A DNA stretch of 64,000 nucleotides, taken from the NCBI GenBank assembly GCA_028023455.1, contig JAQFVV010012491.1:188001-252000 (forward strand). Reading direction: 5' to 3'. Positions within the stretch are counted from its first letter, which is position 1; every line of letters starts with the position of its first letter. The position numbers were made by a program, and so were the translations under genes. Origin of the DNA: Epiperipatus broadwayi. Lineage: Eukaryota > Onychophora > Udeonychophora > Euonychophora > Peripatidae. Of this stretch, positions 47,110 through 60,323 are shown one piece after another. Under the pieces are notes generated by a model, which was not told the DNA's origin, searched no databases, and saw only the letters and a program-made list of their open reading frames with translations.

Positions 47110-47569
47110 TTATGAAATCAGATTCCATGTAGCTGCAAAAATATCAGCCGGTGCATGGATTAGATAGCATCTTATGAACCAGAGTGTGAAAAGAATGAAT
47201 ATAGTAATTCTTATATTAGGAAAAGGACCACTTTGTATATTTTTTATGAGGTTGTTGATTGTTAATGAATTTGAATAAGTCATGTTAATGATAAGAATAG
47301 GCAAGGTAGAAGTGAGTCACAATCCATAAGAAAATGTTCTAATGTTTTTTCATTTCCATGACAGAGGGCACTTAATGGATCTATATTTGTGAAGTGTCGC
47401 TTGCAGAAAATAAAATAATTAGCAAGATGGGCTTTAACATTTTTATTATGAAGTCCAGATATTTGGATTCCATGTGCCAATGGGTGAACTTTTTTAATAA
47501 TGTATTTGTTACTACATAACAAGAAAAAGTGACTATTATTTGATATACTATTATTATTTTTAAGTTCAT
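47110..47569 (-). pseudogene. LINE ORF2 C-terminal (zf-RVT-like) remnant
   Basis: The minus-strand translation has HLANYFIFCKRHFTNID, then SALCHGNEKTLEHFLMDCDS, fitting the zf-RVT pattern (LC..NEKTLEHFL..C). After a frame change, TLWFIRCYLIHAPADIF follows, matching in position the segment at the end of the plus-strand remnant at 19104-19480. The reverse transcriptase itself is not present. The LINE clade is not determined. Confidence 0.6.
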
Positions 47570-47599
47570 GGTTTTGAAACGAATAGAGTGAATTATTAT

Positions 47600-50500
47600 T
47601 CTAAATGCTGTGTTTTTGGTTATAAGCTAGATTCCAGGTGTAGCTAATTGGCACCTGGTGGCAATTGATTAAATTAATGATTAAATAAAATTAAGTCACC
47701 AACAAAGTTTAACATAATTTAAAATTATATACATTTACATGAATGGACATAATGTAGATACCGGTATATATGTTTGTGGTGTTAATATCAATTTGAGAAT
47801 ATATTAATAGGCATTATTTGCCACAAAACAATACATATTTTAAGCTTGAATAACTTTCTCAATAAAAGCTTTTGGGTGTTAAAAGAAAATATGATACAAC
47901 TATAAAATGTAACTTTTTTAAAAAAAAAATATTTATCTTTCTTTTTTATCTAATACCCTATTAAATTTTATTATGAGAAAGTGGATAATTATTTGGTGCA
48001 AATCTACAAATATTCAAATAATTAAAAGTATTTTGTACAGTATTCTTAATGAGTGATACGATTCATCTGTTTAGTTTGTTAATTGCTTTGCGGAACAGAT
48101 GAAGTGGGAGTTTACTTGTTTTAAATATTGATGGGATCATTAATCTTAGTATTTTTATGGTGCAATTAAGATTTTTTTTATTTTTTACCGAAGATATGAA
48201 TAGGTTTTGGTCAAAACAAAGCCAAAGATAATACAAAAAATATAAATTTATCAGTTATTGTCTGAAAGAATTAAATGAAAACTAAAAGGTGTAAAAATAT
48301 ATATGCATTTGAGTATAAACGCACTTATGTGTGTAACGTATGAGTATTAATCCCCCCCCCCCTAACTTAGATTGAGTAGTAAAATAATAAAGTATCACGA
48401 TCAAGCTATAATATTTAATCATCATCAGTGTATTTTGATATTGTAACATGTTTATGCGCATACATACATTTGAAGATTTTGATGTAATAGATATATTGGG
48501 CAGATGTATTGCTGTAGTATCTTTCTGTAAATAATAAATTATATTTTGCATATTCTATAGTTTTTTTTATTATAACAAAATAGTATGCATAACACATCCA
48601 TTTATTAAATTAATCCTGTTACGATTTAAATATGCTTATATGCATAAAATGAAAAATAATATTCCAAGTTTTCATATTTTTATTATCAGAGAATATTCAT
48701 TAAACTAACACATAGTTTGGTTTCGAAACCTGTCTGAAATTTAAAATACTTTGAATAACAACATTAGGAAAAAAAAAAACTTGGGTATTGAATTAAGCCA
48801 GTTCTGAATCTTCTTACAGAAGTTTAATTATACTGCCACGTTATACTTTTAAATTTATTCAATGCATACATTTTGATTTTCCGAGTAGTATCAAATATAT
48901 CATTGCCGTCGAACTTCATAAATTAACACCTCAGCTCAATAATAGTTTGCTTCAAAAGAATTTCATTGAGGAAAAAGAAAAAGAAGAGCAACGTAATTAT
49001 TTTAAGAACAAATTTTTGTAAATCAATACTGTAATTGTTATACTGAAGGGATCTGGCTTTTGATTGCATTTTATAAGGTTCTATTTTTTCAGATATAATA
49101 GATCTTTGATTGACTAATTTTGTTTAAAAAGAATATAGCTGATTTTGTTACATTGTGGAAAAAATTGCATATATATATTCTCAAGGAATAGCTGAATACT
49201 AAAATCAAAATTTAATAAGTCAAATTGCTTTAAAAAAAATTTCTATTTTAATTTTTTATTTTTCATATAAAGTTGTCGTATGGATTAAAATCTGGATAAG
49301 AAATAGAAGAGAAATAATATCACCACGAACTAATCATATTATTAATGACGAATAGAGTACCAAACACGAGAACTAATAATGATAGACATTCATCATCAAC
49401 TGCAGCAAAACAAAATTTATCCATAAGTAATGCAGATCAATAATTCATAACTTATGGTTGTTTTGATAATATATATAACAAAACTATCCTAATTCAACAG
49501 GTAACCATTTCTAATTCTTTAAAAATCAGAATATATAATACTTCACACGAGCTTTCATTTGTCTGAATATAATAATTAATCAAACACTTTTATAATCACA
49601 AAATAATGAATTCATGCACTCAAATTAAATGCCACTACATATAAAATTAAAGTGCTAGAAACAAGTTTTTCAGAGTATCCCCCCCCCTCTCCATTATTTT
49701 TTCAGATATCATCATAATCTTACAAATTATTTTCCCCAGATGTGTATTTTAACTAATTGCCCAGAGTTCCAAAATAATAGTCTATTGTTCAAACTTAATA
49801 TATCTTAGAAAACTCTTGAAGAAGTCAATTTTCAAGGAGATAAAAAGAGGAGAATTTGCAGCATTCATAATATCATTTCTCAAGCAGATATATAAAAAAC
49901 AAAAATATAAGAATTCAATTACCCCAAATTCAATCTTAATCAAGATTGGCCAAAATTTAAAAACACTAAAAAATTCTTTAACTCAATCAATGGCTTCACT
50001 GCCAAGATAGACTTCTCATTTGCAAATGAATACAAAACACATCTACAAATCTATATTAATTACATTTCCACAATTCACAATACCATCACATATCTTTAAT
50101 ATTAAGATAACTCTTAATTAAATGCTTCAGTAGCATAAATGTTTAATAAAGATTCCTGCTTGGGATAAAACTGTGAATTATAGGAAATGTAATTAGCATG
50201 TATTTGTTGATATGTTTTGTATTTCTTTACTCTTGAGAAGTCTGTTTTGATAGGAAACCATTGATTGTGTTTTAAAAAATTTTAGTATTTTTTAAATTTT
50301 GACTAGTTTTGTTGAAGTAATTGAATTATTTTATTAACTAGTTTAGCTTTAAGTTTTTCATATATAATATAATGTAAAAAATATATAAGCAATCTTTTAT
50401 GTACTGGCTTATGTATTAAATATGTAAACACTGTTAAAATATTTAAAGTAAATACAATGATAAAAAATTAAAACAAAACTGTCTGTTTGTGTAAAAGTCT

Positions 50501-52935
50501 GGATTTTTGATGGTTTATAGATTTTTGATAAGTTTATAACATCTTCAAGATTGACAATTAAAATTAAAACAGTAAATGGCTTATATATTTTTTTCAGTAT
50601 ATTGATTAATTATGTGCCAATCTTTAATCCTGCAATTCCACACAATTGGAATGATGATTTATAGTTTTTTTTTAAAATTTACAATGTATCCTCATATTTT
50701 TTTTTTTTGCAATCACCTTTTTCTTTAAGGAATATGAATATGCTGATTTCTGAGTCAAACACATGGCCAAATTCTTTTTCTTAGTTCCAATTCCTCAGGT
50801 GTCCATAATAAACAGAGATATATATTATTAGAACACTTAATCATATATGCAACATGAGAATACCCTTTCTTCTTGATTATTGATGATCAGATTAACTTCC
50901 ATTACTGTAATCATTTTAAGAAATCTCTTGAATTTTAGGATGTATTTAGCTATAGATGGCATTGATATCCACTTTTTAATTTTTAATTTATTTATTAATT
51001 TCTATTCTTAAAGTGCTTGGTTTCTGTGTAAAAATGTATTTAATCCAAAAGAGTGCATATTTAAGAAACTATTATTTGAGATCCACATAATTCCGAGCCT
51101 CTAATTGTTTTTTAATCATTTTGTAATCAAATGATCCTCCCTCCTATTAACTTTTAAATTTAATTATTTAATTTTTTTTTTTTTTATAATTCACTCTAAA
51201 TGTAATGAATAGTTTAACTCTTCTAACAGTTCTTGAATAACTTGACGTGGAGCATAGACAAATGCATTTATCAACATATGATTATAAAGGGACTTGAATT
51301 CAGAGTTTTAACTTCCCTATATCTATCCAATAATTATATTAGATTTAGTATAGACAAGGTATATATATTTAAATATTATCAACATATAATTGGTAATTGG
51401 TAAGTAACCATAGATATTTCTGTAAAAATGATAAAATGATTTTTTTTAATGTGAGATAATTGGTCTATTAAAGTGAAACTCCAGCAATGTGTTGCCTCAT
51501 GCATTTACTATTAATCTGTTTATTTAACAGAACCTTTAAATTGTCATGGATAAATCTATTTGGCCTATGTGTGACTTTAAGTACTATTTGTGCAAGAAGT
51601 CTATATTAAAATGTAGTTTGTCAATTAAAAAAAATTGGATAGAGAAATGGCACGCAAAATAACTAGGGAAGATTTAAAATCATTGCTATCAATCTCATCA
51701 TTTGGCTTTTATCAATTTTAGTACAACTAGTGGTAATCTATATTTTAATAGACTTATCCACTGTTACTAACTTTATTATTCACACCAGATAATTTAAAAA
51801 TAGAAATATAGTACTTTAAATATTAGGCATATTTTTTGTACCAAAATTAAAGCCAGACAACATTGTTCACTTTTTGTTTAACAATATAAATTAAAAGATC
51901 CTCTTACTATATAATTTACACCAATTGTATCAACATACCACAAATTGCATTCAATGTAAAATTTTCTAAATTTGAAAGTTTGTAATAATTATCCACACTA
52001 ACATCCAATTCTAAACTACTCAAGCAGAAGTTTAAATCAGTTTAATTATTTGCCATTGGCTTTATCCTAATTTCAACTAATTTTTGAGTGTTATTAAAAT
52101 CTGTAATTGAAGTTAGTACTTTTTTATACAAATATAATCTAGTGTTGGTAAAGAAAGCTTATTAAAGAAATAATCTAAAATTTTATAAATCCTGTTTGCA
52201 TGTTTTCAGTGATTTTTGTACTACTAGTCCATAAGCTTTAAAATGCCAACACAACATTGTAATATATATAATCTTTTAGATTAGGCATTATTTTATTTAT
52301 TTATTTATTCATTTTATACCCTCAAAAATTTATCTTTCTATCTTAGAAAAAGGAGACAACAAACATATAAGTTAACATAGCAATAAAAAAGAATCTTCAG
52401 AAAGTAACTGTCCATTGATAAGATTTAGGCAGATTTAAGTCATCATATGTAAAAAAAGCTATCACTCATCAACATATTGAAGCACTTAAATGTTAAATAA
52501 TTGAAGTACATAGATTATTTTTAATTAAAACATATAACAGCAATGCATATAAGTCAGAAATATTTTAACCTTCAGCCATATTTACAATACAATAAGATAA
52601 AAAAAAAGAATACTTCAACATCTTTCTATCTTTGCTTAGATTTTATAAGGCATACATGTCAAGTTGTAACAAATAACAGAAAGAAATATAAAAACTGTTG
52701 TTTTTAACAAACTCTTATAAATCATCATGATTTATATTTGAAAGCAGATTAATAATCAATCATCTATAACTTACTTAGAGCTATAGTCTTGTAATGTTCA
52801 TTTTATATTATATTAACTTTAAATCATGAAGTTAATATCATTTAAAAAAAATAAGACATCTAACAAATGCCAATGCATTTCTTCATAAGAAGCAACTTTA
52901 TATACTGTAGGATAAAGTACTATTACTAATTCATT
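47600..52935. other. AT-rich spacer
   Basis: More than 5 kb with no recognised gene. It includes C homopolymers at about 48351-48362 and 49680-49687, a 64-codon open frame at 49816-50010 (no known domain), a tRNA B-box-like GAATTCAAGTCCC on the minus strand near 51286-51304, and an ATTT microsatellite near 52289. Confidence 0.5.
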
Positions 52936-53651
52936 ATAATATATAGGGTATATGAGCACAGATTTTTAGATGACCCATCACTCTCCACTCTATCTAATAA
53001 TACTGATACACTCAAGCATATATATGCTGAAAAGATAAATAATCACCAATATACGTATTTCATGCTAAACCAGCAATCATCAGTTGGTCCAGATTATCAT
53101 CTCCCACACATATATACTATAAGTGCTCAGATTACATATATAGACACAGGTATAGAATAAGCCTGTGTTTCAGTTATTACATTGTAGAGATGTCCGCCCA
53201 TCCTTGCATATGTATTAAATGGATTATGTCCTGTACATGTGGGGTTCAGATTGACCTTAGGTCAACATGGGTGTGACAAGAATCTCGGCCTCAGGGTGGT
53301 CTTTGAGCATTCCATCATTAGATTTTCAATTGGATGGACAGTTGAAGAGTTGGAGTGTGTAGAAGATTGGAGCCTGTCCATTAAAGTATGAGGATTGTCT
53401 ATCTTAATATATATATCTGAGCATTTATAGTATATATGTGTGGGAGATGATAATCTGGACCAACTGATGATTGCTGGTTTAGCATGAAATACGTATATTG
53501 GTGATTATTTATCTTTTCAGCATATATGTGCTTGAGTGTATCAGTATTATTAGATAGAGTGGAGAGTGATGGGTCATCTGAAAATCTGTGCTCATATACC
53601 CTATATATTACCTATATAGACACAGGTATAGAATAAGCCTGTGTTTCAGTT
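52936..53651. repeat. Hairpin repeat family, inverted pair R7/R8
   Basis: A partial reverse arm (52936-53130) and a full forward arm (53247-53608) are complementary over about 190 bp at their outer ends. The outer sequence is TATAGGGTATATGAGCACAG and its complement. A short block with ACACAGG...GCCTGTGT (itself a small hairpin) follows each arm at 53144-53178 and 53617-53651. The forward arm is nearly identical to 21209-21570. Confidence 0.92.
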
Positions 53652-56600
53652 AATTCATTATAGTAAATTTCACTGGCTAATGCTGATTTTGTGGAAAGAT
53701 CAGTGCTCATTTATTATTAACTGATATGTAGAGGGTTGTGAATTACTGAGCTAAGATATTAAATGTTTTATTTTAAGTTACATCTCAAATATAGAGGAAC
53801 ATTTAATTTTGATTTTCTTTACAAAGTCTTGTAATTGAGAAATCTTACAGATGTCCAACTTCAGTATACATTTTTAAAATTAAAAAGGCCGACAAGAGTT
53901 TTTTTCTATAATATTTATTGGTTTTCTTAGTCTATAAGCCTAGAAAAGTGAATATTTATACATTTTCAGTTCAATATTAGTAAGAAAGCAAACTGGAAAA
54001 AAATTAATAAAAAAAAAAAGAAACATTTAAAAATCAAATAGATTTCTAGTATCTTTTTGATGGCTGACAATACAAATTAATCCAGAAACACACATTTCAA
54101 TATTTTTTATCGATCTATTGCAGAGCCTCTGTCAAGATTTTGATATTAAAATATTAATCAGCTTGAGATAGATTTGGAATCATTTTCTATTGAACCGTCT
54201 TCAGCAAAAAACTTCAGATCAAAATTTTAAATCAAAATAGATTAAATTTTCATCTATGTGTCATGTTTTTTAAAATGTAATAATTTAAATAGCAGTAGTG
54301 TTTGAAAACTCAGGCATGTGCTCATTTTATTTTCTGCCTAACTATTTATAACGTTTATAAACTGCTTACTAACAGCATCTATCAACTAATCAATTTTTAA
54401 CAAATCTCAGTTGTCTTTCTACTCATTAAAGCATTTTGAAGAGTTGGCATTATAGTTCTTATTGATTATATTATTGATCATTAGATAGTTTATAAGTATA
54501 TGAATAATATATTTATGTATTACAGTTATAGTTGATATCAGTATTTAGAAAATTATTGTCCATAGCATGATATTATGTGACTTGAGAATTCAAAATAATT
54601 TTTTAAGAACATTAAAATTTAATTTTCATCATGATTGAATACAATGAAAATTATTTTTTTATATATTTCTTTCAGAAGCAAAAAAAAAAAAAACAAAAAA
54701 GAATTCCAAGATATTAATCAAGAATGAAAGTCAATTTTAATTAAGTAGTATTTGATGCAAGTGTCCATTACCTGGTTTTGTGTGTGTGTGCGTCTGTGTG
54801 TAAATAAAGAATTAAAGTTTTTATTCCCTACAAAGATACTCATGTAAACAAAACTTGCTGGATTAAGTAATTGATAGGAAAACTTTGGTCTGAATTAGGA
54901 AAGATTTGTAATTTTAACAAATCTATTGTCCAATATGATTTAGTGCAATGGTATAGTACCGTATTCTTGAACTCACGGTCCTTAGTTTATGGCCTAGCGA
55001 TAAAGTATTGTGATTATTTTTTTATTTTATTTAAAGAGTTTAATAATGGAACTTGAATTAAAATAAACTATGATAATTTTTTAATAAAAACTTTATATAT
55101 CAAATAATTGTGGAGAATTAAATATTGTTCAGGATAAAAAAAATTGCATTTTTTTTTATTCAAAGGGTTTTCAAATAAAATTTTATTATTATTATTTTTT
55201 TATATTGATTTGGTGAAAATTCTTATGAAATAATTATCTTGTGTAGTATATGTAATAATTTTTAACCCAAGAAAAAATATTTTATATTTATATATGCATT
55301 TATAGATTTCATTTCTTATCGTCATTTTTTAAATAAATGATGTGACCATAATGTTATCAAAAAAATTATAAACTTTTAATCAATAAATTATAAATAAATG
55401 AAATAATAGGTAACTCACTGATATAGAACTTAATATTATTTAATTGATTTTCATTTTAATATGAACCTTTTCTAGATGCCATTTTTAAAATTTGTATATA
55501 AATTTTAAGCCAATAAACATCACATGATCATCATCTCTTAAGCTTCTGTATAACTGTTGTTAAAACATACATATAGTGAGTTTTGCCTGTTTTAATATAA
55601 ATTTTAACGAATAAAGATGGGAGAGAGAAGAGAAGAAGATCTGGTGAATGTGGACTAAGAACATAAAAAAAAAGTGAATGTACTACAGTGAAAGAGATTC
55701 TTATGATATTAGATACAATTTCTACTTATTTCAAAATAGTAAACTAGCAAAAATGAAGATCATTCATATTTAAAATTAGCTAAAATTAATAATATATTAG
55801 GGTGATTTATTCTTTTCTGCACATAAAGTGTAGGATTAAATATTAATAAACAATTCTTTGGCATTTATCTATTTTAATAATGGGTAGGAAGTTGGTTCTA
55901 AATTGTAATGTATTACATAGCTAGAACAATTAACTTAGGATTTGAACATCATATAATAAATAATGTTCCTCAAAATCATTAATCTCAGAAATTAAGAAAA
56001 TGATTTATTATTGATATAACCAAACAGCAAAGGGATTTTATTGTATCTAATTATATCTCAAATAAATAAAAATACAATGAAATGGTAACTATGATGCAAA
56101 TGTTACAAATGAATACAATAAAAAATAACATTTCTTGTAAACAACATTTCATAATTATAAAAAAATCATGTGACCCTATTTTATTTATTAAAAGTGTAGA
56201 TGATAATCCTTTATTAATTAATTACAAAATGACCAGATAATTTAACAAAATATAACAATTAATTTTATTAATTATATAAAATATTTAAAAACAAACATAA
56301 TAATAATGTTTTTTTTTCAAAGAGGATAAATAATATTGTAATAATGTACTTACTAAATACTTGTTATCTTAATAATAACTCCCTGTATGGTATATCATAT
56401 GTGATGTGAGAACAAAGCACTTCATTGGAGAGGGTTGTATGGCATTTAAAGATTTAAATATCAACAATAAGCCAACGACAATGTTTTATTGCCTACTTTA
56501 TTAATATAATTATAATCTCTTCTTCAGAATCATAAAATAAACATTTTTGTTAAAGAGCAGAGATTAACACAACTTGTATATTTTATTCTCACAATAGTGT

Positions 56601-56908
56601 AATTTTAACTTGACCTGACTATCACAGTAGCAGATGGCATTCCCACAATATATTTAACAAGCTCATATTATGTGTAAAATTATAACAAAGTATTATTAGC
56701 AGTTTGTCTCAACTACACAATAATATTAGTTATCAATGCCACAAGTATTGTCAGATACACTTTCTAATCTTTATAGACTCATATGAATATCTCTTTAGGT
56801 AAAGTAAAATAAGATGGGTAATCTTAATAAATGTTTAAATACCTATTCTAGACTCCTTCCATCATATAAAGAGAAACATGAGCTTAAATTAAGACCAATA
56901 AAACTTAC
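53652..56908. other. AT-rich spacer
   Basis: No gene recognised. There is a short TG-repeat near 54778 and long A/T runs. Confidence 0.55.
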
Positions 56909-57091
56909 TGTGACAGTCAGATGATGTATGTTGGCTTAACCCAATTCGAATACTAGGCGAAGGTACCTCGGGGCCACTCATACGCGAGATATTAAATCAA
57001 GAATACTATGACTTCTGCCCATTCGCCTATTCTCGAGGCCTGATCACGAACAAACAACACTATCTGAGCCATGCATAAATTATTTTTCAAC

Positions 57092-57140
57092 CGGCCAAGC
57101 TTAGCACAGCGGTAGAGACATGGACTGGAAACACATAAAG
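57092..57140 (+). repeat. tRNA-Ser-like 5' half inside LTR, antisense
   Basis: AAGCTTAGCACAGCGGTAGA resembles the acceptor/D-arm region of a tRNA, and GGACTGGAAA resembles an anticodon loop with GGA. No T arm follows. The second LTR has the same sequence at about 61635-61684. Confidence 0.4.
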
Positions 57141-58254
57141 AGCTAAATAGTTAAATGTGCAATAAAAGTACTAAGAAACGTGTTTTGCGTTTTGCGTGCC
57201 TGGATCATTGAAAAGTAAAAATAAAGCATTTATAACAAATTCAGCCAAAAGTCAAGCTTGTTAGTTAAATAATAGATCTTTAATTAATGACTTTAAAATA
57301 GGAATAATGATTTAATGGCCTCCGCTATTCCCCTAAATTACTGAAACAAACTAATTAGACAATCAAAACAGATTAATAGGTTTGCGGTCTAAATCTTTTC
57401 TTCCCAATTTTATTAAAAATTGTCAACTCGATCTTCTCGATAAAGTACGATAACAAAAAAGAATCTTTCGCCAAGCAATTCTAATTGCTTTGCGCTAAAA
57501 ACAGTGTTTAAAAATTATTTAAAACGTATATAGCTAAATCAGATATACGTGATAAGCTAATGGCGGACAAAAGAGGCGTTATCAAAGAGATCAAGTTGGC
57601 ACACAAAAGAAACTGACTCGTATTTAATTAACAAACATAAATAAAATTGGAAAGAGATTTTAAATGAACAAAAATTAACTATTAAACTTAACCGCAATGG
57701 AATACTAAATATTTACACTGGTTAGTAAGGAAGAATAGCGAAGGGAAAAAGGTTACATATAGATAGATGATCACACAATATATATATTTAAGGTTAGTCT
57801 AATAAAAATGGTTACATAGCAAATACATATAAATTCACTGAAGCAATTAGAAAAAAATGAACAAAAGGTAGCATAAGAAATAGTTCAATAGAGGAGATAC
57901 GATTACCGTCCTTTTTCCTTGGTCATGTTCCCTACGGCGTTCGTGGCTTGATCCGACCGTCGAGATGTAGTTGTCTGGACAATGAAAATATGTAGTATGG
58001 TTTCACGAAAAGTTCTCCAGACACGGCACAGAGTTCAGATGACTATTGAGTGGATATTAAGGCATTTTGAATGGTATTCCGGAACCTCGGCGATAGGCAA
58101 AGCTATTTATTTGCCTAGCCGAGCATAGTAGAATCTATCAAACTTATATGATTTTTAGCTTGAGCAGGTTCAAACTTCTTCATGATTTGTAGACAACAGT
58201 TGTAGACTTTTGGGAATAAAATCACGAACAAAATCTGACAGAGTTCTCCTAAGA

Positions 58255-58381
58255 GAAATCTGAATGCACCTTGCAATAGCAAAATCTGAATCAATCTTGC
58301 AATAGCAAACTCTGAAAGAATCACCTTCACAAGGAAAATCAGAATCAACTGAATCCTTCAAAAGGAAAAATCTGAATCCCC
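58255..58381 (-). repeat. Short leader repeats just downstream of the LTR TATA box
   Basis: On the plus strand, units GAAATCTGAATGCACCTTGC, AAAATCTGAATCAATCTTGC, AAACTCTGAAAGAATCACC and two more begin at 58255, 58281, 58307, 58335 and 58366: a period of 26, then 28 and 31. They would lie at the start of the element RNA. The same block is in the other LTR from about 62793. Confidence 0.8.
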
Positions 58382-58400
58382 AATCTTTTGTTCTCCCTTC

Positions 58401-58408
58401 TATTTATA
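58401..58408 (-). promoter_or_regulatory. LTR TATA box
   Basis: The minus strand reads GAGGGTATAAATAGAAGGGA, a canonical TATAAATA in a GC-richer context. In the 5' LTR the same box is at 62939-62946. Transcription would start about 25-30 bases further on, at the leader repeats. Confidence 0.65.
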
Positions 58409-59002
58409 CCCTCTCTGTCAGCTACCTTCTATTGTTTGTATGATCTGAGATCTTGATAAGCCTCCCCATGCTCCTTTGTTTCAAAGCAACACTTTCTAAA
58501 AATAACTTTAACTTTTTTTACTCTAACTTTCTTACTTCAAAGTTTGAATTCTCTTAATTAAAAGAAAGAAAGAGAAGGCCATCTTTAATTACACTTGAAT
58601 GGCTCACTAATTAAAACTATACATTCTTTTAGAAAATGTTGGCAGGCTTATCTCAAAATCAAATCATACTAAATATTTTAACAAAATTTTAACAACAATA
58701 TATTATTATTTTTTTATAGTAGAATAAGCATTTTATTTCAGCAGAATTTTGCATTAACTCATATATATACGCTAGATGTATATATATGTTTGACTAATAG
58801 GTTAAGCAATTTTTATTAATAGAATGAAATTTATTTAAAACAAAATATTTAAATGTAATACACGTTTAATAAGCATAATTATTTTTAACTCTAATGCAAA
58901 ACCCTGCTGATATTGGACTATAAACTTAATTTAGGTCTACAATATTAATCAAGTTTATAGGAAGATGTGAAGCATGGATTGGACTTCAGATCCATTGCTT
59001 CA

Positions 59003-59246
59003 TTTCCCAATAGTTAGTGAACAAAAAAAAATGTTAAAAAAAAATGCTGTTGCTTCAGGTCAGAGGTAAGAATTTTGTGCCAGGTGAGTTCAAGCCTACT
59101 CTTTATTTGGTGTAAAATTTAACTTGTTACTGACTAACAGTTTTTCTTTCTTTTACTAAATAACTAACAGTTTATCCATAATTCACTCTCCTATATTTTA
59201 AATCAAGTCCGTGTTGTTTTTAATCTGACAAGTTATATTTATGTTT
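59003..59246 (-). other. Short 3' non-coding part between gag and 3' LTR
   Basis: Only 244 bases separate the gag stop from the 3' LTR, which leaves no room for pol. The last bases before the LTR on the minus strand (ACTATTGGGAAA) may act as the polypurine primer. Confidence 0.7.
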
Positions 59247-60323
59247 TTAATTTCTAAATTTTCCGGGGTCTGGTGGTATGTACTGCCTTGTATTCTTGGA
59301 CTGGCTCAAGACCCTATCATTTTGATTCTCTTCTACATTTCCGTAGTCAATATCTGTTAATATATGAATTGTACCTTGAATATCTTGCCTTTGAGCACTT
59401 ATCAATATTTTCCTTATCCAAGGTGGCATGTTGTGCCTAATCATTCTCACTATTTGCATTTCCGGATAATTGAATGCACTTAGGGCTTTAATTCGATTTA
59501 CCTGCCTAACAAAAAACTGAGCATAAGTCTCTTGATGGTTAGCTGGGTATCTTTCATGCATTATGGAATACATCAAACCTTCCTGCCGCTCTGCACTCCA
59601 ATACATTGACATCACTGCATTCTCATATTCCCTAAATGTTTGTGGTTGTATAGACAGAGTGTTCCACCAGTCTCTGGCAGTTTCTTTTAAATGATGACTG
59701 GAGATCGCCACTTTTTCTTGTTCTGTCATATTCTGAAATTGAAAAAACATTTTGAGACTGTCTAGGTGGTGTCTAGGGTTTCCACCCGGTTCCCCTCTAA
59801 AACATTGTATATGTATGAATTTTGCCACAGGAGATGTTACCGGATTAATTATAAATGGTGTAAGTATTTGGTTGCCTTGTTGCACCTGGATAGGGTTCGA
59901 CGGCTGTTGATTGTTTGTTTTTTCACTATCCTCATTAATTTGTCCATGTTCCTCTTCACATTGCAAGTCCAAGTGGTGAATATCCATACCCAATTCATTA
60001 TTAATTAATGATTTAATATGAGTATCATCTTGCTTCTGTTGGGGTTGCCATTTAAAGTGAGTATCCTCATCTGGCAATACTTTTGTTACAATAGTATGTT
60101 GGTGGAGAGCCATGTTTTCCTCCAAACGGTCCAGTCTTTGCGATGTCATATTCATACATTCTTGGAACATGGTCATCATCATTTTGTATTCTTGTCTCAT
60201 TTCTGTGATGAGATCTTTCACATTGTTTTCTTGGTCACTATGAGTCGATGTTGCTGTATTTGGAAGGTTGAGCATTACCTCCTCATCGCTGTCATAATCT
60301 GCAACTTTCTTCGGTTGGTCCAT
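59247..60323 (-). CDS. gag: Gag-like protein, intact, 358 residues
   Basis: This is the only sizeable intact frame in the window. Residues 1-35 are acidic; 36-76 form a Met/Glu-rich coiled coil; 80-165 are a polar linker; 166-330 are a retrotransposon capsid-like core with CFRGEPGGNP at 174, KETARDWWNTL (WW at 219-220), MSMYW (YW at 241-242), FFVRQVNRIKAL at 270 and MQIVRMIRHNMPPW at 289. The C-terminus is short, without zinc knuckle or arginine-rich tail. The spacing F-44-WW-22-YW is the same as in the plus-strand gag at 754-2180, so the two are homologues. The start is the first ATG after an A/T-rich leader, and a stop follows directly at the end. It would package element RNA in particles; the enzymes must come from another element (inference). 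Confidence 0.88.
   Translation of the reverse strand: MDQPKKVADYDSDEEVMLNLPNTATSTHSDQENNVKDLITEMRQEYKMMMTMFQECMNMTSQRLDRLEENMALHQHTIVTKVLPDEDTHFKWQPQQKQDDTHIKSLINNELGMDIHHLDLQCEEEHGQINEDSEKTNNQQPSNPIQVQQGNQILTPFIINPVTSPVAKFIHIQCFRGEPGGNPRHHLDSLKMFFQFQNMTEQEKVAISSHHLKETARDWWNTLSIQPQTFREYENAVMSMYWSAERQEGLMYSIMHERYPANHQETYAQFFVRQVNRIKALSAFNYPEMQIVRMIRHNMPPWIRKILISAQRQDIQGTIHILTDIDYGNVEENQNDRVLSQSKNTRQYIPPDPGKFRN

Larger units (their letters stand above)
56909..59002 (-). repeat. 3' LTR of the young element
   Basis: This is the left copy on the plus strand, which is the 3' LTR of the minus-strand element. It contains a TATA box (58401-58408), a set of 26-31-bp leader repeats (58255-58381) and, on the opposite strand, a tRNA-Ser-like piece (57092-57140). 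The minus-strand open frames of 77 and 63 codons at 58115-58361 come from the leader repeats and are not convincing genes. The inner edge is preceded by a purine-rich AATTGGGAAA-like tract on the minus strand. Confidence 0.92.

Noticed and set aside
49816-50010. 64-codon lysine-rich plus-strand frame
   Set aside because: No motif found; lysine and isoleucine richness is expected from A/T composition.
58115-58361. Minus-strand frames of 77 and 63 codons in the 3' LTR, and the same at 62653-62899 in the 5' LTR
   Set aside because: They overlap each other in different frames and derive from the short leader repeats; identity between the two places is due to LTR identity, not coding constraint.
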